Part shown: positions 35,393 to 44,737 of the stretch, piece after piece
How positions within the stretch are numbered: the first letter of the stretch is position 1
Layout of the letters: each line of letters starts with the position of its first letter
NCBI GenBank assembly: GCA_964411505.1
Contig: CAYPLH010000020.1
Span: 1-62,607, forward strand
Origin: CAYPLH01 sp964411505
GTDB lineage: Bacteria > Bacillota > Clostridia > CAYPLH01 > DUMO01
Direction: 5' to 3'
DNA length: 62,607 nucleotides
Position numbers and translations under genes: made by a program
The notes under the pieces: model-generated
The model's input: only the letters and a program-made list of their open reading frames with translations
What the model was told of the DNA's origin: nothing
Databases searched by the model: none

Positions 35393-37424
35393 CTTCATCT
35401 AGTGACAACATTGCTTTCCTTACACAAAAATTGTCGTTCCCTGAAAACACCATATATAATACCTTTCCATCGCTGCTCATCCATTTTGTAGGGAAACATC
35501 CAAGATCTCCAGGTCCTACATCCCATTTTTCACTAAAATACACCGTACTCCATGGACCCCACGGTTCAGGTGCTTCATATATCCCCAATCCCCCCTCAAA
35601 TCGCGTATCTGATCCATCTCCAGAACTCACTTGCTGCCATAGAAGGTACCTTTTAATAGCTTTGTTATAACTGATACTAGCACGCCGACAGGAATTCCTG
35701 TGAGTAAATATCGCGCCTCTTTTATTTATATCATGTGCCCAGACAGGTTTGTTATCTTCATCTGCCTCTACAAAAAATTCATAAGAATCTCTTTTGGTAA
35801 GCAATTCTTTTTTTACTCTCATAAGAATGAAGATGTCTGCTTCTTCATAAGCGCTGGGGTGATCATGGGAAATCATATAAACATAATCATCATGGGATCC
35901 ATCATAGTTTTTTCCATAGTTTACAAAAGCTATATGACCAAACTCTTCAAATACCCAGTCACACCACTCCCAGCTTTTTGAGTAGTCCTTAGACCGTGCA
36001 AGCCTAGCATGCTCTCCCTTTCTATTAGCATTACGCATCCATAGATAAAGCACACCATCCACCATTAAAAGTCCGCTTGATTTCTCACCTCTTTGTCCGA
36101 ATCCACGTGTTTCTCCGCCCGAGCGAATGTTTTCACAGACAAAGTCACCAGGATCTCCACTTATTCTGCCAAACCCCATACTCAGCTTCTTTGGCAAACT
36201 TGGTTCAAAGCCATACCCATCTCCATAGGCTGTATACAAATTATCATCATCAGCCCATGTAATTGGCCAATTATCACTGCCATCCCTAGTGGAGCCTCCA
36301 GTTGCAAGCCTTATTATTGTTGAACTGGGAGCCCATTTTATTTCTGTTATCTTCTTGCTCATGGGGTATGGAACTTTAGTTGGCATATTTTCGATTAGTG
36401 GATTAGCTACATATGTTAAAAAGTTCTTTTCATTTTCACCTTTTATTGCAAAATCTTTGCCATTTCTTACTACTATAAGACGCTGGCTTGGAGCAACTAA
36501 TAGATACTGCCCTCCGGCACCTACCGCCATTACTGAGTCCCATGGCAGCAATGGCCAGCATTTTTTTCCATTAAGTTCAGAATTTATACGCCAGCTTGCA
36601 CCATATATACCTGGATATCCCGAATGCCTCATTGATACTTTAACCGTTTTTTCGGATATCAACTGCTGACCGTCCCAGTTCCCTTTGTCAATGAATAATT
36701 TTCCGATCTTAGCAAGAGCATAAGGAGTTATGTTTCCTCCTCCCCAGCTTGGGACCATGCCCATTCCATCCGTATCAAAGGTCTTGGCATATCCAAAAGA
36801 AAAGTCATCTTCAAATATACCCATTGGCTTAAAAATTCTTTCATTAAGAAGAGAACGGATATCCTTATACTCACTGTTTTTTAAAGCTGCGGTAACTGCA
36901 TAGGTGAGCATAGCGATACCAGGATTGCTGTATAAATGTTCAGTGCCTGGGGCAAAAAGCACTGGGGCTTTATCTCGTGAAACAGTAAAAGGGTTTTTAA
37001 CCTGTCTCCAGAAATCGCCCTTCCATCCTGGAATATCCATGTGTCCTATTTCATTATGTTCAGCATCCGACAAACCAGAAGTATGAGACGCTAATTGGCG
37101 AATTGTTATTTTAGACTTAAGTGAATGGTCTTGCCACTGGGGTATGTATTTGCATACATAGTCTTCCAGGCTAATCAATTCACCATCTATTGCAAGCATA
37201 AGCGACAGACCAGCAACAATCACTTTTGCCATTGAGGCCGTATAGTGTTTCTTGTTACCGTTCATTTTATCCTTATAACCCTCAAATACAATCTTATCAT
37301 CACATACAACCAAATATGCTTTAGTGTTTTTCTCTTTTAAAGCTTCCCACTGGTTTAGAAGTTTTTCTGTAGACATTCCCATACTTTCAGGTGTTGCTTT
37401 TGCCCATTCAAATTTTATACTCAT
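35379..37424 (-). CDS. serine hydrolase (beta-lactamase class C fold) fused to a DUF4185 domain
   Basis: A 681-residue two-domain protein. Residues 1-340 are a class C beta-lactamase-like hydrolase with S64-x-x-K67 (S-M-A-K) and the Y165-S-N tyrosine motif. This family includes esterases and D-amino peptidases. Residues 350-675 are a DUF4185 domain closely related to 20954-22006 (D-G-S-D-N-W-P-I-T-W-A-D-D-D). No signal peptide. One inference is an intracellular deacylase acting on the same glycan. The ATG at 37424 has GGAGG about 11 bases upstream. The frame is open to 37466. It follows the LacI gene by about 100 bases. Confidence 0.8.
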   Translation of the reverse strand: MSIKFEWAKATPESMGMSTEKLLNQWEALKEKNTKAYLVVCDDKIVFEGYKDKMNGNKKHYTASMAKVIVAGLSLMLAIDGELISLEDYVCKYIPQWQDHSLKSKITIRQLASHTSGLSDAEHNEIGHMDIPGWKGDFWRQVKNPFTVSRDKAPVLFAPGTEHLYSNPGIAMLTYAVTAALKNSEYKDIRSLLNERIFKPMGIFEDDFSFGYAKTFDTDGMGMVPSWGGGNITPYALAKIGKLFIDKGNWDGQQLISEKTVKVSMRHSGYPGIYGASWRINSELNGKKCWPLLPWDSVMAVGAGGQYLLVAPSQRLIVVRNGKDFAIKGENEKNFLTYVANPLIENMPTKVPYPMSKKITEIKWAPSSTIIRLATGGSTRDGSDNWPITWADDDNLYTAYGDGYGFEPSLPKKLSMGFGRISGDPGDFVCENIRSGGETRGFGQRGEKSSGLLMVDGVLYLWMRNANRKGEHARLARSKDYSKSWEWCDWVFEEFGHIAFVNYGKNYDGSHDDYVYMISHDHPSAYEEADIFILMRVKKELLTKRDSYEFFVEADEDNKPVWAHDINKRGAIFTHRNSCRRASISYNKAIKRYLLWQQVSSGDGSDTRFEGGLGIYEAPEPWGPWSTVYFSEKWDVGPGDLGCFPTKWMSSDGKVLYMVFSGNDNFCVRKAMLSLDEDDIV

Positions 37425-37526
37425 AATTATGTATACCTCCCTGCTTTTAGTTAATGTATCATGCAATACTTACTTACCAACGTTAGTTTTTGTAGCACCA
37501 AACAAGTCTTTACCTAAACTTTTTTA

Positions 37527-38546
37527 TTATTTTATCAGTAGCTTTGCTGACTGCCTTTCAATTAATTCAGGTTTGAGCTTTATTTGTTGAAGTGTAGTAC
37601 AGCCCCCTTTAGAGCGCTCTTTATTGAAAAGATGGTCAAGCAGTAAATTTGCAGCTTCTCTTCCCATATCATATGTCTTCTGTGCTATTGTGGTTAGTGG
37701 CGGATTAACTATGGGAGCCCATTCAGTTTCATCAAAGCATACAAGTGAGAGATCATCCGGAATCTTAACCTTCATTTCATTTATAGCATGTAAAGCTCCA
37801 CCGCCTAATTTTCCACTTCCAATAAATACAGCAGTTGGTTTGTCATTCATGCTTAGAAGATCTATCATAGCCTTATATGATGATTCATGACTTTGATCGC
37901 TGACACGTATATATTTTTCTTCTACATTGTAGCCTGCATCACTAATTGCTTTTATATATCCTGCTAAGCGGTCCTTGAAGGTGCTTACTGCAGTAGGTCC
38001 AATAATAAGCCCAATTTTTTTGTGCCCAAAACTTAATAAATGACTTACTGCCAAAATAGCACCGTACTCGTTGTCACTTTCCACAATATCATAGTTCATT
38101 TGTGTTCGCCTGTTTATAAGCACAATTGGTATGCCAAGATTATTAAGACCATTTTCCAGTATTTCAAAGTTACTTGTTGGTGAAATAATTAATCCGTCTA
38201 CTCTGTGCTGAGCAAGAGTGTCAATATACTTTTTTGCCTTAGCCCAGTCTTCATCGCTGTTTCCAACCATCACAATATAGCCCTTTTCACTGGCAGCATC
38301 TTCTATACCACGGACAATTGGCGCAAAAAATGGATTTGATATATCTGAAACTAGAACTCCTAAAACCTGAGTTGTCCTCTTCACTAGTGATCTAGCTGCT
38401 TTACTCGGATAGTAGTTGAGTTTTTTTATGGCTTCGTTTACCTTCTCAACTGTCTCATCACTCAGCTTGTGTGTTTTGTTTATTACATATGAAACTGTAG
38501 CAATTGAAACTTTTGCCTCACGGGCAACATCTTTTATTGTGACCAT
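37527..38546 (-). CDS. LacI-family transcriptional regulator
   Basis: A 339-residue protein with an N-terminal LacI HTH (T-I-K-D-V-A-R-E-A-K-V-S-I-A-T-V-S-Y-V-I-N). The hinge helix reads Y-x-P-S-K-A-A-R-S-L, followed by the periplasmic-binding-like sensor domain (L-G-V-L-V-S-D-I-S-N-P-F-F). It probably represses a nearby sugar operon, the closest being the fusion gene downstream on the same strand. The ATG at 38546 has GAGG 8 bases upstream. The longer frame to 38612 adds unrelated residues. Confidence 0.92.
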   Translation of the reverse strand: MVTIKDVAREAKVSIATVSYVINKTHKLSDETVEKVNEAIKKLNYYPSKAARSLVKRTTQVLGVLVSDISNPFFAPIVRGIEDAASEKGYIVMVGNSDEDWAKAKKYIDTLAQHRVDGLIISPTSNFEILENGLNNLGIPIVLINRRTQMNYDIVESDNEYGAILAVSHLLSFGHKKIGLIIGPTAVSTFKDRLAGYIKAISDAGYNVEEKYIRVSDQSHESSYKAMIDLLSMNDKPTAVFIGSGKLGGGALHAINEMKVKIPDDLSLVCFDETEWAPIVNPPLTTIAQKTYDMGREAANLLLDHLFNKERSKGGCTTLQQIKLKPELIERQSAKLLIK

Positions 38547-38967
38547 TCCACATTCCTCGTTTAAACGTTTAAGTGATATGTTATTTATACCATTTTGAAA
38601 AATAGATGTCAATAGTACCCAGCGATAATTTTTAGAATTACATATAGAAATTTACAGTTCACAGGTAGCTAAAGAGATATAACTTTCGCAATGTTAGGAA
38701 ACATTAGCGAAATGCAGCTTAGAGATGTATAGTCAGAGTGAGGAAAAGCAAGCCGACTGTTCTACGCAAACATGCAACAAAGTAATATTTCAAAATGTAT
38801 TTTTGCGAGTTTCGGCTTGCCCGAACGGAAACTTTTACAGCTCTTGCAAATGAAGCGTAGTTTCCGCTATTGCGAAAGTTATATCTCAATATGTAGAGTC
38901 TGAACGGTAACGATCCACTTATGATAATGTCTCATTGTACCACATGAATAATTCTTGTTTCCCTTTG
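38547..38967. other. intergenic region with repeat copy B
   Basis: About 420 bases between the LacI and AAA ATPase genes, mostly filled by the repeat at 38657-38905. No gene is seen. Confidence 0.6.
38657..38905 (+). repeat. dispersed hairpin-bearing repeat, copy B (most complete)
   Basis: Bounded by a 19-base perfect inverted repeat (38674-38692 with 38869-38887). Inside are a TTTCGCAATGTT / AACATTaGCGAAA hairpin and a central 9-bp stem GCAAGCCGA / TCGGCTTGC. It shares 40 identical bases with copy A and 40 with copy C. It is about 250 bases long with no open frame, like a miniature inverted-repeat element or a structured RNA. Confidence 0.8.
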
Positions 38968-40221
38968 TTATATTAACCAAACAGGAACCGTCCAATTTTT
39001 ACTATCAATTGGACGCAGATTATTGGTAAGGCATATGACATTACCTGTTCCAATATTCATTTTAAGATGCTTTGAAAGTTCGTCGAAATTGGTTTCGTCT
39101 GTTACCGGATTCAATACGCTAAAATTTTTTGTGGCTCCTACAGGGTTTGAGCTTTTTTTAATCTCTATGGGATATAGCGAACCATCCTGCCATATGATCA
39201 GGTCAATTTCCTTTGTATTACTGTCTCTGTAATAGTATAACGGAGGAATTTTCCCAACATTGACAAAACTTTTATAAATTTCAGAAACAACGTAGGTTTC
39301 AAAAAACTTACCGGCCATAGCGCCTGATTCTAAAACTTCCGAGCTGCTCCACTTGGTCAAATGTGCCGCCAGCCCTGTATCCAGAAAGTACATTCTGGGT
39401 GATTTCACAACACGTTTTAAAGCATTATTATGGTATGGCACAATCAAAACCACAATTCCGGAGGAGATTAAAACGGATAGCCATTGCTTTGCCGTAGGTG
39501 CTGATATTTCGGCTTCCTTTGCAAGTGTATCATAGTTTACCATTGAGCCTGTACGTGCGGCGGCGATGCACAAAAACTTATAAAAAGCTAATTCATCCGC
39601 AACCTGTGTCAATTCTCTGATATCTCTGCTTAGATACGTCTGAGTATAGGATGAATAATAATCCTCTTGATTTACATTCGGCTGCTCATAAAGTCTAGGC
39701 ATTCCGCCTTTGAATATTCGCTCAAATACATCAGGCAGGGTCATGGGCTTTGCGATATGAATACGCTTTAATAACTCATCCTTTTCGGTAGTGTACTGAT
39801 CAAACAAGGTTCCGGTAATCTCATTATTTGAAAGCCCAAACAAATTGATGATTCCTACCCTGCCAGCCAAACTCTCCGAAACATTTTTCATCATGTGGAA
39901 CATCTGCGAACCTGTAAGCCAAAAGTCACCGTTATTTTTATGCTGATCAACATACATTTTAATATATGAAAATAATTCCGGTGCATACTGAATTTCGTCT
40001 ATAATGACAGGAGGGCTATACCGCTCTAAAAAAGCTGTAGGTTCATTTCTCGCAAACAATCTGTCAGCAGGGTCATCCAAGGTAACGTATTTCCTGTCAG
40101 CTTCACTCAGTCTGTTTAACAGCGTCGTTTTACCCGACTGTCTTGGACCGGTAAGCATGAGAACAGGAAAGGTGCTGCTTATATTCAAAATGGTATTCTC
40201 AATTTTACGCTTAATGTACAT
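38968..40221 (-). CDS. AAA-family ATPase with DUF4143 domain
   Basis: A 417-residue protein of the AAA_14/DUF4143 family. The Walker A motif is G-P-R-Q-S-G-K-T at residues 25-32, the Walker B-like stretch P-V-I-I-D-E-I-Q near 71-78, with a sensor T-G-S-Q. The C-terminal DUF4143 part contains the nuclease-like D-S-N-T-K-E-I-D-L-I-I. These proteins are common, often in multiple copies, in mobile or defence-like contexts, and their function is unsettled. It interrupts the sugar region between the LacI and URO-D genes. A fragment of a second copy's 3' end is at 41343-41414. Confidence 0.88.
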   Translation of the reverse strand: MYIKRKIENTILNISSTFPVLMLTGPRQSGKTTLLNRLSEADRKYVTLDDPADRLFARNEPTAFLERYSPPVIIDEIQYAPELFSYIKMYVDQHKNNGDFWLTGSQMFHMMKNVSESLAGRVGIINLFGLSNNEITGTLFDQYTTEKDELLKRIHIAKPMTLPDVFERIFKGGMPRLYEQPNVNQEDYYSSYTQTYLSRDIRELTQVADELAFYKFLCIAAARTGSMVNYDTLAKEAEISAPTAKQWLSVLISSGIVVLIVPYHNNALKRVVKSPRMYFLDTGLAAHLTKWSSSEVLESGAMAGKFFETYVVSEIYKSFVNVGKIPPLYYYRDSNTKEIDLIIWQDGSLYPIEIKKSSNPVGATKNFSVLNPVTDETNFDELSKHLKMNIGTGNVICLTNNLRPIDSKNWTVPVWLI

Positions 40222-40287
40222 GTAATCTCACTCCTGTTTATGCAAATCTAAAATACAAGTTTATATTAGCATAAACAATACTGGCTG

Positions 40288-41286
40288 TCAACATGAATGG
40301 GCTTGAACAACTTCCAACAATGCAAGAATATTCTTTGTGGAAACATCATCAGGAATAGCATGTGTAGGTGCCACAATGTATCCTCCGTTCTCACCTAGAA
40401 TGTCCATAATAATTCTAGTTTCTCTTTTAACTTCCTCAGGTGTCGCAAATGGAAGTAGTGTCTGTGTACTTATTCCCCCAAAAAAGGTAAGACTATCGCC
40501 ATACTCTCTTTTTAGATTTTTTAAATCATAGATCTCAGGTTGAACAGTGTTATAAATATCCAGTCCAATCTGGATCAGATCGGGTAATATGTCGGATATG
40601 TCGCCGCAAGAATGCTGGCAAATATATAAACCTCTTTTTTTTGCATGCCCATACATTCTGGCAAGCGCGGGCTTGATATACTTTCTCCAGTAATCAGGTC
40701 CCATAATTAAACCTTTTTGCTGTCCCCAATCGTCGCCAAAATAAATGCCATCCAACGGGTACTCCATTGCAATATCCATTACAGATATGTTGTAGTCTAC
40801 GATTTTTTCAAACAGTTCTTCTACAAACGCTGGCTCAAGTATGAAATCCATAAGGAGGTTCTCCATTCTCCTGAGCGACCATGCCCTTTCAAATAATGAA
40901 AAACCAATACTAAACATTCTAAAGTGATCTTTTCCCTTTGTCATAATCGTGTTACATGTTTTATGTATACTATCTTTGCTAGGTGCAGGGAACGTGTAGT
41001 TGTCTAAGGAAGGCTCCTGCAATTGATATTCATCTACAACTCCAAAATCACCTTTTTGATCCTTAAGCCAAACTACGCCAAAAGCATCCAATTCACGGTT
41101 ATTTTCCAGTAATGTAAAGCTTCCATTATCCATATAAAATAGATAATTGCCCATTTTATCAATAAAATCTTCGCCAAGTTCACGTATAAGCCTATTCTCC
41201 ACATCTTTAGTCAGACCCACATGATACGGAAGCTTATAACTTCTTTTATGATTCAGCGATTCTAATACCAACTCTCTTTTTGTCAT
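40288..41286 (-). CDS. uroporphyrinogen decarboxylase-family protein (methyltransferase-like)
   Basis: A 332-residue TIM-barrel protein of the URO-D superfamily. It has F-G-D-D-W-G-Q-Q, a putative metal site C-Q-H-S-C-G-D and the closing T-H-A-I-P. The D/C/H set resembles the cobalamin-dependent methyltransferase branch (MtaA/MtbA-like) more than haem biosynthesis. Members near sugar genes are common in Clostridia and have no assigned role. Ribosome binding site GGAGGG. It is flanked on both sides by ATPase-gene sequence (intact copy and remnant). Confidence 0.78.
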   Translation of the reverse strand: MTKRELVLESLNHKRSYKLPYHVGLTKDVENRLIRELGEDFIDKMGNYLFYMDNGSFTLLENNRELDAFGVVWLKDQKGDFGVVDEYQLQEPSLDNYTFPAPSKDSIHKTCNTIMTKGKDHFRMFSIGFSLFERAWSLRRMENLLMDFILEPAFVEELFEKIVDYNISVMDIAMEYPLDGIYFGDDWGQQKGLIMGPDYWRKYIKPALARMYGHAKKRGLYICQHSCGDISDILPDLIQIGLDIYNTVQPEIYDLKNLKREYGDSLTFFGGISTQTLLPFATPEEVKRETRIIMDILGENGGYIVAPTHAIPDDVSTKNILALLEVVQAHSC

Positions 41287-41342
41287 AAAATCCCTCCACT
41301 AAACATTTTTCGTAGTAGCACCATTCATTATAACTACTTCTA

Positions 41343-41414
41343 TTATATCAACCAAACAGAAACCGTCCAATTTTTGCTATCAATTGGACGCAGGATGTTA
41401 TTAAGGATCTTTCC
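41343..41414 (-). pseudogene. 3'-end remnant of a DUF4143 ATPase gene
   Basis: On the minus strand this encodes L-R-P-I-D-S-K-N-W-T-V-x-V-W-L-I and a stop, matching the last 16 residues and stop of the ATPase at 38968-40221. Upstream similarity fades quickly. The rest of the gene is gone. Confidence 0.8.
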
Positions 41415-41559
41415 GGATGTAAATATGCAATTATTTATTTCATAGAATTAAAATTACATTTTCGTGGAAATAACCGCTTGATAAAAGCGTAAATTACAAA
41501 TATTTTGTAAATGTTATCCGGTTCGGCTTATAGATCCTACCAATGAGGAATATTTCATA

Positions 41560-43020
41560 TCAAAAGCCAAATCCCATATAATCCGGCGCCCTGCGGGTTT
41601 CAAGGTAGATCAGTGCCAAAAGCAGATAGCCAACTCCATCCACCGCATCATATCTATCCTCTTTGGTATGTCCTCTAAACATTGAATAATCAAAAAGCTT
41701 TCCGATTGCTTCATCAGCTAAATGACAGGCTTGCGCAAAATACCGTTCATCCTTTAATGCTATAGCTGCTTCAGCAAGAAAATGAATGCACCGTCCATAT
41801 TGCTCGGCATAAACAACCCTGCTGTTAGCATGCACGCTTTCTTCTGCAACTACTAAAGCCCACCTTTCAATTGCCTCTTTAAACTCCAGCTTACATGTTT
41901 GTTTATAAAGGTGTACACATGCTTGAGCAAATGACATTGGGTAATCGTGGGTAGGAAACAATGGTTCCCATATATCAGAATATTCGGAAGGTACATTTTT
42001 TTCATGTATCTTTCTCTGTTTGAGCACACTTTTGTCACCCATAACAGCAGATCCATCCGAAATATTTAAACGTCCGTAATATTTCTTATTTTTTTCGTCA
42101 TAGCCATATTTTAGATATGCAAGAACTGATTCTCTAGCCATCATTAAGAGCTCTTCATTATTGGAAGCTCTGGCAGCTCTTATCAATGATCCTGCCCATA
42201 ACCCTACCTCGGTGGTACATATGTATTTATCCCACCTTGTCATAGTTGGGTTATTTTCCAGAAGACCGGTAGCTGTACTGCGGTGATTCCAGCTATATCT
42301 GGCAATACGTAATGCGGTCTTTAGAATTGATTTATCAAGGGTTTTATTATAGAGCCAGCACAAAGTCTCGACAAGTATCCCGCCCGATTCTAAAAATGCA
42401 CATCCGAGCTTTCCATCTGCGTGCCGGTTAAAAGCCCCTGTTTCCTTATCAAAAATATGGGCTTCTCCCAGTTTCCGTATACACCTCTCCGTGGCTTCAG
42501 GTGACGCCTTCCAGAATATATCCCATGCTGGAGGTATTGGTCTTGCTTCGTGCAAGCTGCCATTCTCATTTTCCATATCACACGGTTTGGGATCTTCGGT
42601 TCCAATAAACCAATAGACTTCATCTTCAAAAGCATTATAATAATAGTGGTTACCCCACAAAAATATTCCATTATCAGCAACACAATGTTCAAGGAAGTAT
42701 TTAACATATTGGTCCGTACTATCATTGTACCTTGGATCTCCAGTAATTTTGCTTAAATTATTTGCTGCTATTAAGGATGGTTGATCCCAATATAACGAGC
42801 TGCCCGAGGGAGCATCAATATTTCTGTAAACACGCTTGCCTATATGCTCTGGATGCAAATCATCTTCAGGATATGTTCCACTCCGGATATCAATTGATGA
42901 CATCCACATGGGACTTGATTTCTTTCCGTAAACATCCGTACCTTTATCAATAATTATATCCAGATGAGATTTTACATAGTTTAAATAGCTCACTCTTTTT
43001 TTATTTGATTTTCCTGTCAA
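41560..43020 (-). CDS. alpha/alpha-toroid-like protein, probable glycan-degrading enzyme
   Basis: A 486-residue soluble protein, mostly helical. Trp/Tyr-rich repeats such as L-Y-W-D-Q-P-S-L, F-L-W-G-N-H-Y-Y-Y and A-R-Y-S-W-N-H-R fit an (alpha/alpha)6 barrel of the kind used by unsaturated glucuronidases, six-hairpin glycosidases and some polysaccharide lyases. I cannot place it in a named family. No signal peptide. The start is TTG with GAGAGGTG upstream. It follows sulfatase 3 in the second transporter block, so a role on desulfated oligosaccharides is likely. Confidence 0.65.
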   Translation of the reverse strand: MTGKSNKKRVSYLNYVKSHLDIIIDKGTDVYGKKSSPMWMSSIDIRSGTYPEDDLHPEHIGKRVYRNIDAPSGSSLYWDQPSLIAANNLSKITGDPRYNDSTDQYVKYFLEHCVADNGIFLWGNHYYYNAFEDEVYWFIGTEDPKPCDMENENGSLHEARPIPPAWDIFWKASPEATERCIRKLGEAHIFDKETGAFNRHADGKLGCAFLESGGILVETLCWLYNKTLDKSILKTALRIARYSWNHRSTATGLLENNPTMTRWDKYICTTEVGLWAGSLIRAARASNNEELLMMARESVLAYLKYGYDEKNKKYYGRLNISDGSAVMGDKSVLKQRKIHEKNVPSEYSDIWEPLFPTHDYPMSFAQACVHLYKQTCKLEFKEAIERWALVVAEESVHANSRVVYAEQYGRCIHFLAEAAIALKDERYFAQACHLADEAIGKLFDYSMFRGHTKEDRYDAVDGVGYLLLALIYLETRRAPDYMGFGF

Positions 43021-43077
43021 AATTTCACCTCTCCACCATATAATTACTCATTAAACGGTACTCGTGCTTATTACATA

Positions 43078-43110
43078 CAGAAAACACAGCACTTAAGCAT
43101 GCGTTTTCTG
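43078..43110 (-). terminator. hairpin between sulfatase 3 and the toroid-like gene
   Basis: CAGAAAAC / GTTTTCTG stem with further pairing in the loop (GCATGC, AAGTGC). No long T run. It may be a weak terminator. Confidence 0.45.
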
Positions 43111-43219
43111 TGAAATATCCACAAATCTTTCATATAATTATTTATTTTTACACATTTTGTATCAACTCTTATGAAACCTTTCTCTTGAATTCATTGCCTT
43201 CTCCCCTTTATAGAAGTCC

Positions 43220-44719
43220 TTAATGACGATAAAATTTCTCAATTTCTTTCCAGTTAACTTTTTCCTTCTGTATAAGTCTGTCCATACAATTTCTGTATCT
43301 GTACATTTTTTTTCTTGCATCCCCTGAAGACAATTTCGCCCTGTACTGGCTTATATATATAAAGAGCTTTTGCTTCAAATCATTGCATACCACTTGATAA
43401 TCCCGGTTATTATACAGGTTTTTAAGCTCATCGGGATCAGATTTTAAATCATAAAGCTCACCGTCTTCATCCATTCCGCCATAAATCAGTCTGTATTCAT
43501 TTGTACGGATTGCAAAAATTCTTCCATTATAATAATGAGAATCCCACTCACATACAGCATATTCTTTACCATCTTCCATTTGCTCAATAATGGGAAGAAC
43601 ACTGGTACCTTCAACTGTCTCCGGTACTTCCAAATTACAGATATGGCATAATGTCGGAAACAAATCTATACTCTCAATTATTTTTTCAATTTTAATGTTT
43701 TCAGGGCAACCCGGGTATTTAAGAATAAACGGAATTCTGTGTATTGATTCATATATTCCCAGGCTTTTAAACATCATTCCATGTTCACCTGCAAAATCGC
43801 CATGATCTGCTGTAAAAACAATAGCTGTGTTATCATATTCTCCTGTCTCTACAAGTTTTTTAATTACTCTGCCAATTTGCTCATCTATCATTGTTATAAG
43901 TGTATAATAAAAGGCAAGCTGCCTCTTTAAATCTTCTCTACTATCAGGTATATAAGGATACAAGCTGTGGTTATCGGCATGTTTTTTATGCTTCGCCGGT
44001 TTTCCGGCAAACCCTCTTTCAAACAAATCTGATGCACTATCCGGAAGCTTTATATCTTCAGTATTATATAAAAGCTCATAGTCATATGGAATAGATAGAG
44101 GTTCATGTGGTCTTTCAAAACTCATATGAATAAAAAACGGTCTGGTCTTGTCTCTGTGTTCTAAAAATTGTAAAGTCTCATCTCCTGTCCATGGCTCTAG
44201 GGTATGACGATAAGGTATTTCGGAAATAAAGCCCTTATGATTGCTTCCGGGATGCATATCATGCAGTGTTCCATTGTCATATAAATCAGCAATCCCATTG
44301 TCATACAGATATTTAAAATAATGATTCTCAAGAGGATCACCTCTTAAGCAGTCTGTCATATCACAATAACGTATATATTCAAAGCCTTCCCTGTCCCATT
44401 CACCTATCATATGGGATTTACCAATAAGTGCAGTCTGGTACCCTGCTCTTCTGAATACAGCTCCCAAAGTGTTTTCATTTCTCTCACCAAACTCATATAT
44501 ATCATTTGCATAAATTCCATGGGTATGGGGATATTGTCCCGTAATAAAGGAGCATCTTGATGGAGCGCATATTGGGTAATTGCAAAAAGCTTTGTTAAAT
44601 AGCACTCCTTTTTCGACCAGGTTATCTAGCACCGGGGTTTTTACCTGGGCACCTAAAGCTCCCAGACAATTTGCATTAAACTGATCTGCCATTATATATA
44701 AAACATTTGGTTTTTTCAT
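43220..44719 (-). CDS. formylglycine-dependent sulfatase (sulfatase 3)
   Basis: A 499-residue sulfatase of the arylsulfatase/choline-sulfatase-like group. The N-terminal metal site reads M-A-D-Q near residues 10-13. The Cys-type motif C-A-P-S-R is at 51-55, followed by C-S-F-I-T-G. The second metal site T-A-D-H-G-D-F-A-G-E lies near 302-311. No signal peptide. It follows the second permease gene by 18 bases, so it is co-transcribed with importer 2. It is clearly different from sulfatases 1 and 2 and probably cuts another sulfate position. Confidence 0.93.
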   Translation of the reverse strand: MKKPNVLYIMADQFNANCLGALGAQVKTPVLDNLVEKGVLFNKAFCNYPICAPSRCSFITGQYPHTHGIYANDIYEFGERNENTLGAVFRRAGYQTALIGKSHMIGEWDREGFEYIRYCDMTDCLRGDPLENHYFKYLYDNGIADLYDNGTLHDMHPGSNHKGFISEIPYRHTLEPWTGDETLQFLEHRDKTRPFFIHMSFERPHEPLSIPYDYELLYNTEDIKLPDSASDLFERGFAGKPAKHKKHADNHSLYPYIPDSREDLKRQLAFYYTLITMIDEQIGRVIKKLVETGEYDNTAIVFTADHGDFAGEHGMMFKSLGIYESIHRIPFILKYPGCPENIKIEKIIESIDLFPTLCHICNLEVPETVEGTSVLPIIEQMEDGKEYAVCEWDSHYYNGRIFAIRTNEYRLIYGGMDEDGELYDLKSDPDELKNLYNNRDYQVVCNDLKQKLFIYISQYRAKLSSGDARKKMYRYRNCMDRLIQKEKVNWKEIEKFYRH

Positions 44720-44737
44720 TGTGCACGCCTTTCCTTT

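Noticed and set aside
38968..41286. ATPase plus URO-D gene as a transposon
   Set aside because: No transposase, terminal inverted repeats or target duplication. The flanking similarity is only the ATPase gene tail.
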